Positions 1 through 6,299 are shown, numbered from the stretch's first letter. The stretch is DNA of 6,322 nt from Acidobacteriota bacterium (GCA_021779695.1 JAJYAE010000262.1:1-6322); one strand, 5' to 3'. The notes: generated from the sequence alone by a model not told the origin. Numbers and translations are program-made.

Positions 1-587
1 TCCTCCACTCGCCGCGCATCCGGCCCATGCTGTTCTGGCTGTTTTTGGGCGGCTTCGTCTGGGTCATCGGCGACATCTTCCAGCAGTACGCCACAAAATA
101 CCTCGGCATCGGCCGCGCCATCCCGCTCTCCAACACCAACCAGCTCTGGGGACTCGCCTGGGGCGCGCTCGTCTTCGGCGAGTTGGCCCACGCCGACGCC
201 ATGCACCGCCTCTTCGTCGTCGCCGGCTCCGTCGTCATGATCCTCGGCGCGCTCGCCGTCTCCACCGCCATCGCCACTGAGCGCGAACACACCTCCACCC
301 GCGCCGCGCTCCACCGCGAGTGCGCGCGCTACGGCCTCGATCCTGCACTCGTCCTCGCCGCCTACCTCGGCGTCGCGCCCGTCTCCGGCAGCATGCGGGC
401 ATCTCGCGCCTGGTGGGACCTGATCATCGTCGTCGTCGCCGCCGGCCTCTTCGTCACCCTCGGCCTCCACGCCGGCATCCCCGCCCTCCCGCTCAACCTC
501 CGCTGGACCGCCGCCCTCGCCGCACTCCTCATCCTCACCGCCACCACCGCCGCCTACCGCCTCTGGTCCCAAACCCGCTTCGAATAA
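1..587 (+). CDS. DMT/GRP-like sugar transporter, C-terminal part (5' end outside window)
   Basis: The reading frame is already open at base 3 and runs to TAA at 585-587, giving 194 visible residues. The ATG at 27 has no ribosome site and falls just before a membrane segment, so it is probably internal. Counting from base 3, hydrophobic segments lie near residues 9-26, 47-61, 66-86, 136-153 and 161-180. Residues 33-61 (Y-L-G-I-G-R-A-I-P-L-S, then N-Q-L-W-G, then V-F-G-E-L) resemble the last repeat of GRP/GlcU-type sugar permeases in the drug/metabolite transporter superfamily, where a similar G-V-S-x-x-x-P-I-S and F-G-E-W pattern occurs. A role in proton-coupled sugar uptake across the inner membrane is inferred from that resemblance. 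After the expected family end, a charged segment of about 50 residues and two more hydrophobic stretches follow, which is unusual. Substrate cannot be told. It could also be another DMT permease. Confidence 0.72.
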   Translation, partial: LHSPRIRPMLFWLFLGGFVWVIGDIFQQYATKYLGIGRAIPLSNTNQLWGLAWGALVFGELAHADAMHRLFVVAGSVVMILGALAVSTAIATEREHTSTRAALHRECARYGLDPALVLAAYLGVAPVSGSMRASRAWWDLIIVVVAAGLFVTLGLHAGIPALPLNLRWTAALAALLILTATTAAYRLWSQTRFE

Positions 588-590
588 AAA

Positions 591-672
591 ATGAGGGTGC
601 CAGAAAAAAGTGGGTGCCCCATCCATGGCGTTCGCGCAGCGGACGACATGGGTGGGAGACCACGAACCTCAT
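591..672. repeat. 82-nt nested inverted-repeat element (REP/MITE-like)
   Basis: The element begins 4 nt after the transporter stop. Its outer arms are ATGAGG (591-596) and CCTCAT (667-672). Inside are GTGG (610-613) with CCAC (660-663), then a 10-bp stem of CCCATCCATG (618-627) and CATGGGTGGG (647-656). That stem pairs completely in RNA with one U-G wobble, around a 19-nt loop. The whole can fold as one interrupted hairpin. From memory, similar GGGTGCCCCATCC-type intergenic sequences recur in Acidobacteriaceae genomes; this window has only one clear copy. It might also help end transcription of the transporter gene, but no T-run follows the stem. Confidence 0.55.
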
Positions 673-952
673 CCCGCCACAGAAAAGCCGGGCGCCCAGC
701 TCTCGCTTCTGAGGCCTGAGACAGCACCTACCCCGCCCCGCCACCACCCAGGAATGGTCCGCGCGTGTTCTGGAGCACATGCGCTTCAACCTCGATAGGC
801 AGCCATCCGCCCCCTCGACGTGACACCCATCACAGACCACGGCAATTCGCTCTGGCTTTAATGATGGGCAGACAAAAATCGATCGTCAGCCCCACAACTT
901 CGCTCCTTCCCAGTGAGCCTGCTTTTGTTGTCCTCGCCTGCCTTGGCTGGAA
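673..952. other. Gene-free intergenic stretch before the cytochrome gene
   Basis: With the element at 591-672 this makes a 387-nt gap between genes. Short open frames across it lack ribosome sites and have proline/arginine-rich translations, so I see no gene. It holds an 8-bp palindrome GGGCGCCC at 690-697 and presumably the cytochrome promoter. The only hexamer resembling a -10 box is TTTAAT at 857-862, and it has no convincing -35 partner. Confidence 0.5.
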
Positions 953-965
953 CCTCCAGAGGAGG
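953..965 (+). promoter_or_regulatory. Ribosome binding site within a small hairpin (cytochrome gene)
   Basis: AGAGGAGG at 958-965 is a strong Shine-Dalgarno sequence, 9 nt before ATG 975. It rules out the in-frame ATG at 966, which directly abuts it. GGAGG (961-965) is the exact complement of CCTCC (953-957) across a 3-nt AGA loop, so the site could be partly hidden in RNA. Confidence 0.7.
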
Positions 966-974
966 ATGTCGACA

Positions 975-2642
975 ATGAAGCGACTGGCTTCGCTCGTGAT
1001 GCTGGGCACCCTGCTGGGTCTCTTGTCGTGCAATACGTTGCATAACAATGGAGACAACACCGGAACGACGCCTTCCACACCCTCCCCGACCAACCCCGCG
1101 CCCGCACCAGCAGGCAACTACATCGTGACCGCCTGGAGCGAGCTGGGCATGCACTGCATCGACGGCAAGGACTACTCCATCTTTGCCGTGCTTCCCCCGT
1201 ACAACACGCTCCACGCACAGGTCATGCAGCGCGGCGATCCACCTGCACTGGTCACCGGCGTGACGGTCACCTATCAGGCCATCCCAGATACGACCGGGTC
1301 CACCAACACCTCCAGCGCGCGCAAGACGAACTTCTGGACCTATGTCCACACGCTTTTCCTCACCAGCGCCAGCCCGGATGTGGGTTTGACCGGCAATCCC
1401 GTACAGAGCAACACACCCCGGCCTATGAGTTACAACAGCGCGTTGGGCGCGTGGGAGGCCACCGCCATTCCGACGATTCCCTACGACGACGCAGGCAACC
1501 GCAACCCGTATCCCATGGTCAAAGTGGTGGCAAAGGACGCCTCGGGCAACGTCCTCGCCAGCACCACGGCCGTGCTGGCCGTGAGCGACGAGATGACCTG
1601 CTCCACATGCCACGCTTCGGGAAGCAATACCGCGGCGGAGCCAGCCTCCGGGTGGGAGAACAATCCCGATCCCGCAAAGGACGTGAAGCTGAACATCCTC
1701 AAGAAGCACGACGATCGCTGGGATGTTTCGCCCTATCTGTCCACGCTCCAGAGCGCGGGTTACACCTACCAGGCGAGTCTCTATCAGACCGCGAAATCGG
1801 GCACGCCGATTTTGTGCGCGGCCTGCCATGCGACCAATGCCTTGAGCGCTCCCGGTCTCTCCGGCATCAAGCCTCTCACCCAGGACATGCACACCCTGCA
1901 CGCCCCGGTCATCAATCCGTCCACCGGCGCCAGCCTGGACAACGCCACCACGCCCTATGCCTCCTGCTATCTCTGCCATCCTGGGCCGCAAACCAAATGC
2001 CAGCGCGGCGCGATGAACAAAACAGCCTGCTATGACTGCCACGGAAATCTCTCCGCGGTCGGCGCGGCAAACCGCGAAGGCTGGCTCGACTTACCTTCCT
2101 GTCAGATGTGCCACAACACCAGCACGCGCTACCCCACCACATTTGCTTCGCCCGGCGTGTTTCGCACCACAACGGACACAACCTTCGCCACCAATCCCAA
2201 CAAGCCCTCCGCGGGCAAAAGCCTTTATCGCTTCAGCACCGGCCACGGAGGAGTCTACTGCTCCGGCTGCCACGGCGCGCAGCATGCGGAGTATCCGACC
2301 CTGCAGGCGAATGACAATGTGTACAGCACCGGCCTGCAGGGATACAACGGCAAGATCGTTGAGTGCACGGTATGCCACGTGAGCATGCCGTCCACGGCAA
2401 CCGGTGGTCCGCACGGCCTGCACACCATTGGCCAGGGGTGGGTCAGCCAGCATCCGCAGTACGCGAGCAACGGCGGCTACACAAAGTGCGCCTATTGCCA
2501 CGGCTCCACGTACACGGGCTCGCCGCTCTCTGCGGTCGCCACTGCGCGCACCTTCACCGCGGGAGACAGCGGCACAAAGACCTTTGCCGCCGGTCACCAG
2601 GTGAGCTGCTACGACTGCCACAACGGCCCAACGGGAGACTGA
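975..2642 (+). CDS. Nine-haem c-type cytochrome lipoprotein
   Basis: This 555-residue protein starts at ATG 975, chosen because of the Shine-Dalgarno at 958-965; the open frame extends further upstream but without a start signal. Residues 1-18 form a lipoprotein signal peptide with lipobox L-L-S-C, making C19 the lipidated residue. A Thr/Pro/Asn-rich linker (about 20-47) follows. Residues 48-205 are a haem-free domain opening with W-S-E-L-G-M-H-C and L-P-P-Y-N-T-L-H, a pattern I recall from other multihaem cytochromes. Nine CxxCH haem sites follow at 209, 281, 331, 352, 376, 429, 464, 505 and 545. Histidines such as 245, 306, 309, 424, 437, 480, 483, 493 and 541 could be distal ligands. Two further cysteines are C61 and C342, the latter in the segment linking haems 3 and 4. 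It should be a membrane-anchored electron carrier or multihaem redox enzyme outside the cytoplasm. Partner and substrate are unknown, and no oxidoreductase or cytochrome-assembly gene is adjacent. The call as multihaem cytochrome is firm; the function is not. Confidence 0.93.
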   Translation: MKRLASLVMLGTLLGLLSCNTLHNNGDNTGTTPSTPSPTNPAPAPAGNYIVTAWSELGMHCIDGKDYSIFAVLPPYNTLHAQVMQRGDPPALVTGVTVTYQAIPDTTGSTNTSSARKTNFWTYVHTLFLTSASPDVGLTGNPVQSNTPRPMSYNSALGAWEATAIPTIPYDDAGNRNPYPMVKVVAKDASGNVLASTTAVLAVSDEMTCSTCHASGSNTAAEPASGWENNPDPAKDVKLNILKKHDDRWDVSPYLSTLQSAGYTYQASLYQTAKSGTPILCAACHATNALSAPGLSGIKPLTQDMHTLHAPVINPSTGASLDNATTPYASCYLCHPGPQTKCQRGAMNKTACYDCHGNLSAVGAANREGWLDLPSCQMCHNTSTRYPTTFASPGVFRTTTDTTFATNPNKPSAGKSLYRFSTGHGGVYCSGCHGAQHAEYPTLQANDNVYSTGLQGYNGKIVECTVCHVSMPSTATGGPHGLHTIGQGWVSQHPQYASNGGYTKCAYCHGSTYTGSPLSAVATARTFTAGDSGTKTFAAGHQVSCYDCHNGPTGD

Positions 2643-2687
2643 AGGCTTCGGGGTCTGGCTCGCGCACCCGCTCACCCCGCGCGCCAT

Positions 2688-2693
2688 TACAAT
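2688..2693 (+). promoter_or_regulatory. TACAAT -10-like box, probable leaderless start of the PfkB gene
   Basis: TACAAT matches the sigma-70 -10 consensus at five of six bases. It ends 6 nt before the ATG at 2700, so transcription from it would begin at or next to the start codon. No Shine-Dalgarno sequence precedes this ATG, which agrees with a leaderless mRNA. No good -35 hexamer is visible at 16-18 nt spacing. Confidence 0.5.
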
Positions 2694-2699
2694 ACACCC

Positions 2700-3638
2700 A
2701 TGACCAAGCCGCCGCTGGTGGATCTCGTCGGTGTGGGGCTCAACGCCACGGACACGCTCATTCCCCTCGCCACCTTTCCTGAGCGCGGCTCCAAGGTCGA
2801 GTACTCCCACTCCACCATCCTCCCCGGCGGCCAGGCCGCCTCCACCGTCATCGCCTGCCAGCTCTGGGGCCTCGCCACGCGCTACGTCGGCAAGCTCGGC
2901 GACGACCACGCTGCTGCGCTCCACCGCCGCGAGTTCGCCCGCACCGGCGTCGATGCGCGCCTCATCACCGTGCCCAACGCCGCCAGCCCCCAGTCGCTCA
3001 TCCTTGTTGATAACGGCGGCGAGCGCACCGTACTCAACCACCGCGACGACCGCCTGCTCCTCCAGCCCGCCGACCTCGACAGCGCATGGATCACCAATGC
3101 CCGCGCTCTCCATGTCGACGGCCTTGAGACCGCCGCCGCCACCCTTGCCACAGGCTGGGCGCGCCAGGCCGGCATCCCCACCATCGCCGACCTCGACGAG
3201 CTCTACCCCGGCGTCGATGACCTCATCGCCAACATCGACTTCCTCATCGTCAGCCGCGACTTTCCCGCCCGCCTCACCGGCGAGCGCAACCTCGAGCAGG
3301 CACTTCGCACCATCATGCGCCGCTTCGGCTGCACCGTCACCGCGGCCACCCTCGGCCAGGAGGGCGTGCTCGCATGGGACGGCGCACACTTCCATCTCCG
3401 CCCCGCCTACCAGGTGCATGTCGCAGACACCACCGGCGCCGGCGACATCTTCCACGCCGGCTTCATCTATGGACTGCTGCAGGGATGGCCCCTCGCGCGC
3501 CGTCTCGACTTTGCCTGCGCCGCCGCCGCACTCAACTGCACCGCCACCGGCGCCCGCGGCGGCATCGGCGCAGTCGAGGCCATCGAGGCCCTCATGGCTG
3601 CCACGCCCCGCTACGCTGCTGTGCCTGTCCTCGACTGA
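2700..3638 (+). CDS. PfkB/ribokinase-family carbohydrate kinase
   Basis: This 312-residue protein has the usual length for ribokinase-like sugar kinases, which transfer phosphate from ATP to a sugar hydroxyl in the cytoplasm. The N-terminal strand V-D-L-V-G-V-G is followed by N15 and D18, at the sugar-binding position. A G-G-Q-A-A segment at 43-47 matches the first PfkB signature, although Gln replaces the usual Asn there. The second signature, D-T-T-G-A-G-D, spans 243-249: its GAGD forms the anion hole and D249 is the catalytic base. ATG 2700 is supported by the family N-terminus beginning at once and by the TACAAT box before it. The gene lies 57 nt after the cytochrome and 95 nt before the broken hydrolase. 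Substrate cannot be assigned; ribose, fructose, sulfofructose or a ketodeoxy sugar are possible, and a nucleoside kinase is less likely. Third positions are strongly C-rich, which creates long meaningless frames on both strands. Confidence 0.9.
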   Translation: MTKPPLVDLVGVGLNATDTLIPLATFPERGSKVEYSHSTILPGGQAASTVIACQLWGLATRYVGKLGDDHAAALHRREFARTGVDARLITVPNAASPQSLILVDNGGERTVLNHRDDRLLLQPADLDSAWITNARALHVDGLETAAATLATGWARQAGIPTIADLDELYPGVDDLIANIDFLIVSRDFPARLTGERNLEQALRTIMRRFGCTVTAATLGQEGVLAWDGAHFHLRPAYQVHVADTTGAGDIFHAGFIYGLLQGWPLARRLDFACAAAALNCTATGARGGIGAVEAIEALMAATPRYAAVPVLD

Positions 3639-3720
3639 GCCCGCAATGCACCATCCGCCGTATTGACTTGCAGTCTCTACACTGCTACGCGCAGTCCTTG
3701 CTTGGAGAGATTAAGGTTCT

Positions 3721-3726
3721 GGAGAG
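3721..3726 (+). promoter_or_regulatory. Ribosome binding site of the GDSL gene (supports a GTG start)
   Basis: GGAGAG lies 7 nt before GTG 3734. The frame has no ATG near the signal peptide, so this site decides the start. A second GGAGAG at 3714 is too far upstream for that codon. Confidence 0.5.
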
Positions 3727-3733
3727 TCTTCCT

Positions 3734-4863
3734 GTGCGCTCAAAGGGCTCCCTGCTTCTTGCAGTTCCTCTCACTTTTCTGGTTGCCTGCGGCGTTGGAG
3801 GAAACTCCGGAACCACCACTCCCCCTGCTCCCCAGCCGGACATCGTCGCATGGGGCGATTCACTCACCGGCGGTCACGAAGGGAACGTCAACACCGGTGA
3901 CTACCCCGACGACCTGGCGATGCTCCTCGCGCAGACTGTCCACAATGAGGGCATTGGCGGCAACACTTCCACGCAGATAGGCGTCCGCCAGGGGGGCGTT
4001 GCCACAACAGCCACCGTTGCCGGCGGTTCCATACCCTCGTCAGGAAGCGTTGCCGTCACCTTCCCCACCGGCTATGAACCCGTCACCAATCAATGACCGC
4101 AGAATGGCACGACCGGAACGCTGCTCGGCGTCCATGGCACGGTCACGTATACACCCAACGGCCTCCTCTTCACACGCGATACCGCAGCCTCAGCTGTCGT
4201 CGCTCCCAACCCCGCACCCTTCGTCGTCGATACTCCCTATGCCAATGACCTGCCTGTCTTTTGGGAGGGCAGGAACAACTGGTGGGTTCCTTCGCGAGTC
4301 CAGTCCGACATCGCAGCGCAGGTTGCTACCGTCAAATCTCCAAACTATTACGTGCTTAGCATCATCAACATGAACGTCGCGTCCGAGTGGAAGAAGGGCG
4401 ACGCCTATCCAGGGCTCCTAAGCCTGAACAGTGCACTGGCATCCACCTACGGGGCGCACTACATTGACATCCGTTCCGCGCTGGTATCGAGCTACAATCC
4501 TTCCCTGGCAACGGATGTGTCGGATTATAACCACGACGAGACTCCCACTTCCCTGCGCGCCATCAACGCCACCGGGACTCTCGTCAATGCAATCGGAGTG
4601 TCGGACGCCACCTTCACGGGAACCTGACCGGCAGCCCCCTGTATTCGAGCTCCATTCTCACCATCGATACCGGTGCCAACGCCGAAAATGTCTCCATCAC
4701 GGCTGTCTCCGGCAACACCGTCACTGTGGTCCGCAATTTCGGCGGTAATGACACGTCGCATCCGGCCGGCGCGCCGGTCACCGCCACAGATCCCATCCAT
4801 CTCAACGCCGATGGCTACCAAATCGTCGCGAAAACCATAGACGCCAGGATTGCAGGAAACTAG
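3734..4863 (+). pseudogene. SGNH/GDSL-type lipoprotein hydrolase, broken by a stop codon and a frameshift
   Basis: The start is GTG 3734. Residues 1-18 are a signal peptide with lipobox L-V-A-C (C19), then a short Gly/Thr/Pro linker, then G-D-S-L at 41-44 with nucleophile S43. Block II follows as G-I-G-G-N (73-77). After Q120 the frame meets TGA at 4094-4096; GGA would restore Q-G-P. The same frame then continues clearly homologous-looking coding sequence, including the block III-like G-R-N-N near 4270-4281, to TGA at 4625. The rest (L-T-G-S-P-L onward) lies one frame back and ends at TAG 4861-4863, carrying the block V D-P-I-H with the catalytic Asp and His near 4789-4800. One missing base between 4618 and 4621 explains the shift. 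Restored, the protein would be about 376 residues, an exported esterase or acetylesterase-like enzyme. As read, the product would stop after 120 residues without catalytic Asp/His. Sequencing error is the main alternative. Confidence 0.8.
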
Positions 4864-4878
4864 CGCCGCAGCTTTTCA

Positions 4879-4908
4879 TTGCCCAATCCACCCTCGCGGG
4901 CTTACCAT
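4879..4908 (+). promoter_or_regulatory. Candidate sigma-70 promoter of the GH27 gene
   Basis: TTGCCC (4879-4884) and TACCAT (4903-4908) are separated by 18 nt. Each matches consensus at about four of six positions. Transcription would begin near 4915, just before the operator at 4920-4933 and about 34 nt before the ATG. The pairing is modest by itself but gains support from the operator position. Confidence 0.4.
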
Positions 4909-4919
4909 TCTTTCGCATT

Positions 4920-4933
4920 TGAAACCGTTTTCA
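4920..4933 (+). promoter_or_regulatory. LacI/GalR-family operator-like palindrome
   Basis: TGAAACCGTTTTCA is a 14-bp palindrome with a central CG, symmetric at 12 of 14 positions. It fits the pattern TGAAAnCGnTTTCA seen in operators of LacI-family sugar regulators and in CcpA sites. It sits between the promoter-like pair and the ribosome site of the GH27 gene, at about +5 to +18 from the predicted start, where a bound repressor would block transcription. The regulator is not in this window; a sugar-responsive LacI-type repressor is the inference. Confidence 0.65.
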
Positions 4934-4938
4934 GGAGG
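4933..4938 (+). promoter_or_regulatory. Ribosome binding site of the GH27 gene
   Basis: A perfect AGGAGG lies 10 nt before ATG 4949 and shares its first base with the operator-like palindrome. It picks this start over the in-frame ATG at 4850, which would lie inside the preceding hydrolase gene. Confidence 0.8.
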
Positions 4939-4948
4939 GTCGCTAAAA

Positions 4949-6169
4949 ATGCGTATCCATGCGTCACTGCCGCTCGCCGCTCTCGCCCTTGTTTCTCTCG
5001 CTGTTCTCTCCGAAAGGTCAGCCGCACCGCAGGTGCCCCCGCCGCAGGCGGTTGCCGCCACACCCCCCATGGGCTGGAATAGCTGGAACTACTTCGCCGA
5101 GCGCGTCACAGACAAAGACATCCGCGACTCTGCCGACCAGATCGTCGCCAGCGGTATGAAAGACGCCGGCTACATCTACGTCAACATCGACGACACATGG
5201 GAGGGCGAGCGCGACGCCAGCGGCGTCCTCCATACCAACTCCAAATTCCCTGACATGAAGGCCCTCGCCGACTACGTCCACTCCAAGGGCCTCAAGCTCG
5301 GCATCTACTCCGGCCCCGGAAACAAAACCTGCGGCGGCTATCCGGCCTCGCTCGGCCACGAAGAGCAGGACGCCAAAATGTACGCCGCATGGGGCATCGA
5401 CTATCTCAAATACGACCTCTGCAGCTTCATTCCCGATGTGATGCTGAAGCAGGCCCCCAACGATCAAGCCGCGCAGATGCGCCTGATGCACGACGCCTAT
5501 ATCAAGATGGGAAAGGCCCTCCAGGCCACCGGCCGCCCCATCGTCTACTCGCTCTGCCAGTACGGGTGGGATTCCCCCTGGGAGTGGGCCCCCGCGCTCG
5601 GCGGCAATTCCTGGCGCACCACCGGCGACATCAACTGGCACTGGGACCGCATCTACACCATCCTTGAGCAGCAGGCAGGCCTTGAACAATACGCGGGCCC
5701 CGGCCACTGGAATGACCCCGACATGCTCGAAGTGGGCAACGGCAAGCTCACCCTCGCTGAGAATCGAGCGCACTTCTCCATGTGGGCCATGCTCGCCTCG
5801 CCCCTGCTCGCAGGCAACGATCTGCCCAACATGAAGCCTGAGATCAAGGCCATCCTCACCAACCGCGACGTCATTGCCATCGATCAGGATTCGCTCGGCC
5901 ACCAGGCCAGCCGCGTCTATGCCGACGGTGAAGTCGAAGTCTGGACGCGCTCCCTCAGCGACGGAGCCATGGCCGTCGCCATCCTCAACGCCGGCAGCGA
6001 CCGCGTCTCCACCCATCCCTTCCACCTTGACCTTGCCAGGCTCGGCCTGCACGGCGCGCAGCAGGGCAAAGACCTCTGGACCGGCAAGTCCGTCGAGCTC
6101 ACGCAGAACATGCCCATCACTCTGCCCAGCCACGACGTGCTGCTCGTCCGCGTCGCCCAGCCAAAGTAG
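4949..6169 (+). CDS. Secreted GH27 alpha-galactosidase-type glycoside hydrolase
   Basis: This 406-residue enzyme is expected to release terminal alpha-galactose, or a related sugar, from oligo- or polysaccharides outside the cytoplasm. Residues 1 to about 25 form a Sec signal peptide with a hydrophobic core at 7-20, followed by a Pro/Ala-rich linker. The (beta/alpha)8 barrel starts at M-G-W-N-S-W (41-46), the hallmark GH27 opening. D81-D82 are the substrate-binding pair. K-Y-D-L-C at 154-158 holds the nucleophile D156. R-T-T-G-D at 223-227 holds the acid/base D227. C128 and C158 match the conserved disulfide next to the active site. Residues from about 315 onward form the C-terminal beta-sandwich. 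All catalytic residues are present and the length is normal for bacterial members. It starts 85 nt after the broken GDSL gene with its own promoter-like and operator-like sites. In the loop C-Q-Y-G (203-206) Gln replaces the Glu found in many plant enzymes, so beta-L-arabinopyranosidase or alpha-N-acetylgalactosaminidase activity is not excluded. Confidence 0.93.
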   Translation: MRIHASLPLAALALVSLAVLSERSAAPQVPPPQAVAATPPMGWNSWNYFAERVTDKDIRDSADQIVASGMKDAGYIYVNIDDTWEGERDASGVLHTNSKFPDMKALADYVHSKGLKLGIYSGPGNKTCGGYPASLGHEEQDAKMYAAWGIDYLKYDLCSFIPDVMLKQAPNDQAAQMRLMHDAYIKMGKALQATGRPIVYSLCQYGWDSPWEWAPALGGNSWRTTGDINWHWDRIYTILEQQAGLEQYAGPGHWNDPDMLEVGNGKLTLAENRAHFSMWAMLASPLLAGNDLPNMKPEIKAILTNRDVIAIDQDSLGHQASRVYADGEVEVWTRSLSDGAMAVAILNAGSDRVSTHPFHLDLARLGLHGAQQGKDLWTGKSVELTQNMPITLPSHDVLLVRVAQPK

Positions 6170-6245
6170 AACCCGCATTTCTCACCGCATGGAGGGTGGG
6201 CGGGTGGCCACGGTCCTGATGACGTTTTCTCAACCACGATGAAGC

Positions 6246-6274
6246 CCCCGGTCCCTCGCTTTTGGGGACCGGGG
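6246..6274 (+). terminator. Strong GC hairpin, possible terminator of the GH27 gene
   Basis: CCCCGGTCCC (6246-6255) and GGGACCGGGG (6265-6274) form a perfect 10-bp stem with a 9-nt loop, 76 nt after the GH27 stop. Only a weak ATTTCG follows, so it lacks the U-tract of a standard intrinsic terminator. It may instead be a repeat or an mRNA 3'-end stabiliser. Confidence 0.45.
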
Positions 6275-6286
6275 ATTTCGATACGA

Positions 6287-6299
6287 GGGCCGGTGGCCC
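6287..6299. repeat. Small inverted repeat near the window end
   Basis: GGGCC (6287-6291) and GGCCC (6295-6299) form a 5-bp dyad with a 3-nt loop, 12 nt after the larger hairpin. Together they may belong to one intergenic repeat that continues beyond the window. No coding region can be supported from 6170 to 6322. Confidence 0.3.

Noticed and set aside
858..2042. A 394-codon open frame on the minus strand
   Set aside because: It lies opposite the cytochrome, whose nine haem motifs prove the + strand. Its translation has no recognisable family and it has no ribosome site.
2649..2679. CGGGGT/ACCCCG dyad as a terminator after the cytochrome gene
   Set aside because: It is a six-bp stem with a 19-nt loop and no following T-run, so too weak to call.
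2091..3455. A 454-codon open frame on the minus strand
   Set aside because: It crosses two well-supported + strand genes and their gap. Its Gly/Ala/Glu/Val-rich translation is what the C-rich third positions of the kinase gene produce on the opposite strand.
2731..3666. A 311-codon + strand frame overlapping the PfkB kinase
   Set aside because: Its translation is almost all Ser/Pro/Ala, a frame-shifted reading of GC-rich codons with no domain pattern.
3663..3691. TTGACT, 17 nt, TACGCG as a promoter for the GDSL gene
   Set aside because: The -35 match is good, but TACGCG lacks the conserved final T of a -10 box and overlaps a small GCAGT/ACTGC dyad. Kept only as a weak possibility.
5018..6178. 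A 386-codon open frame on the minus strand
   Set aside because: It mirrors the GH27 gene almost exactly; the catalytic motifs are on the + strand.
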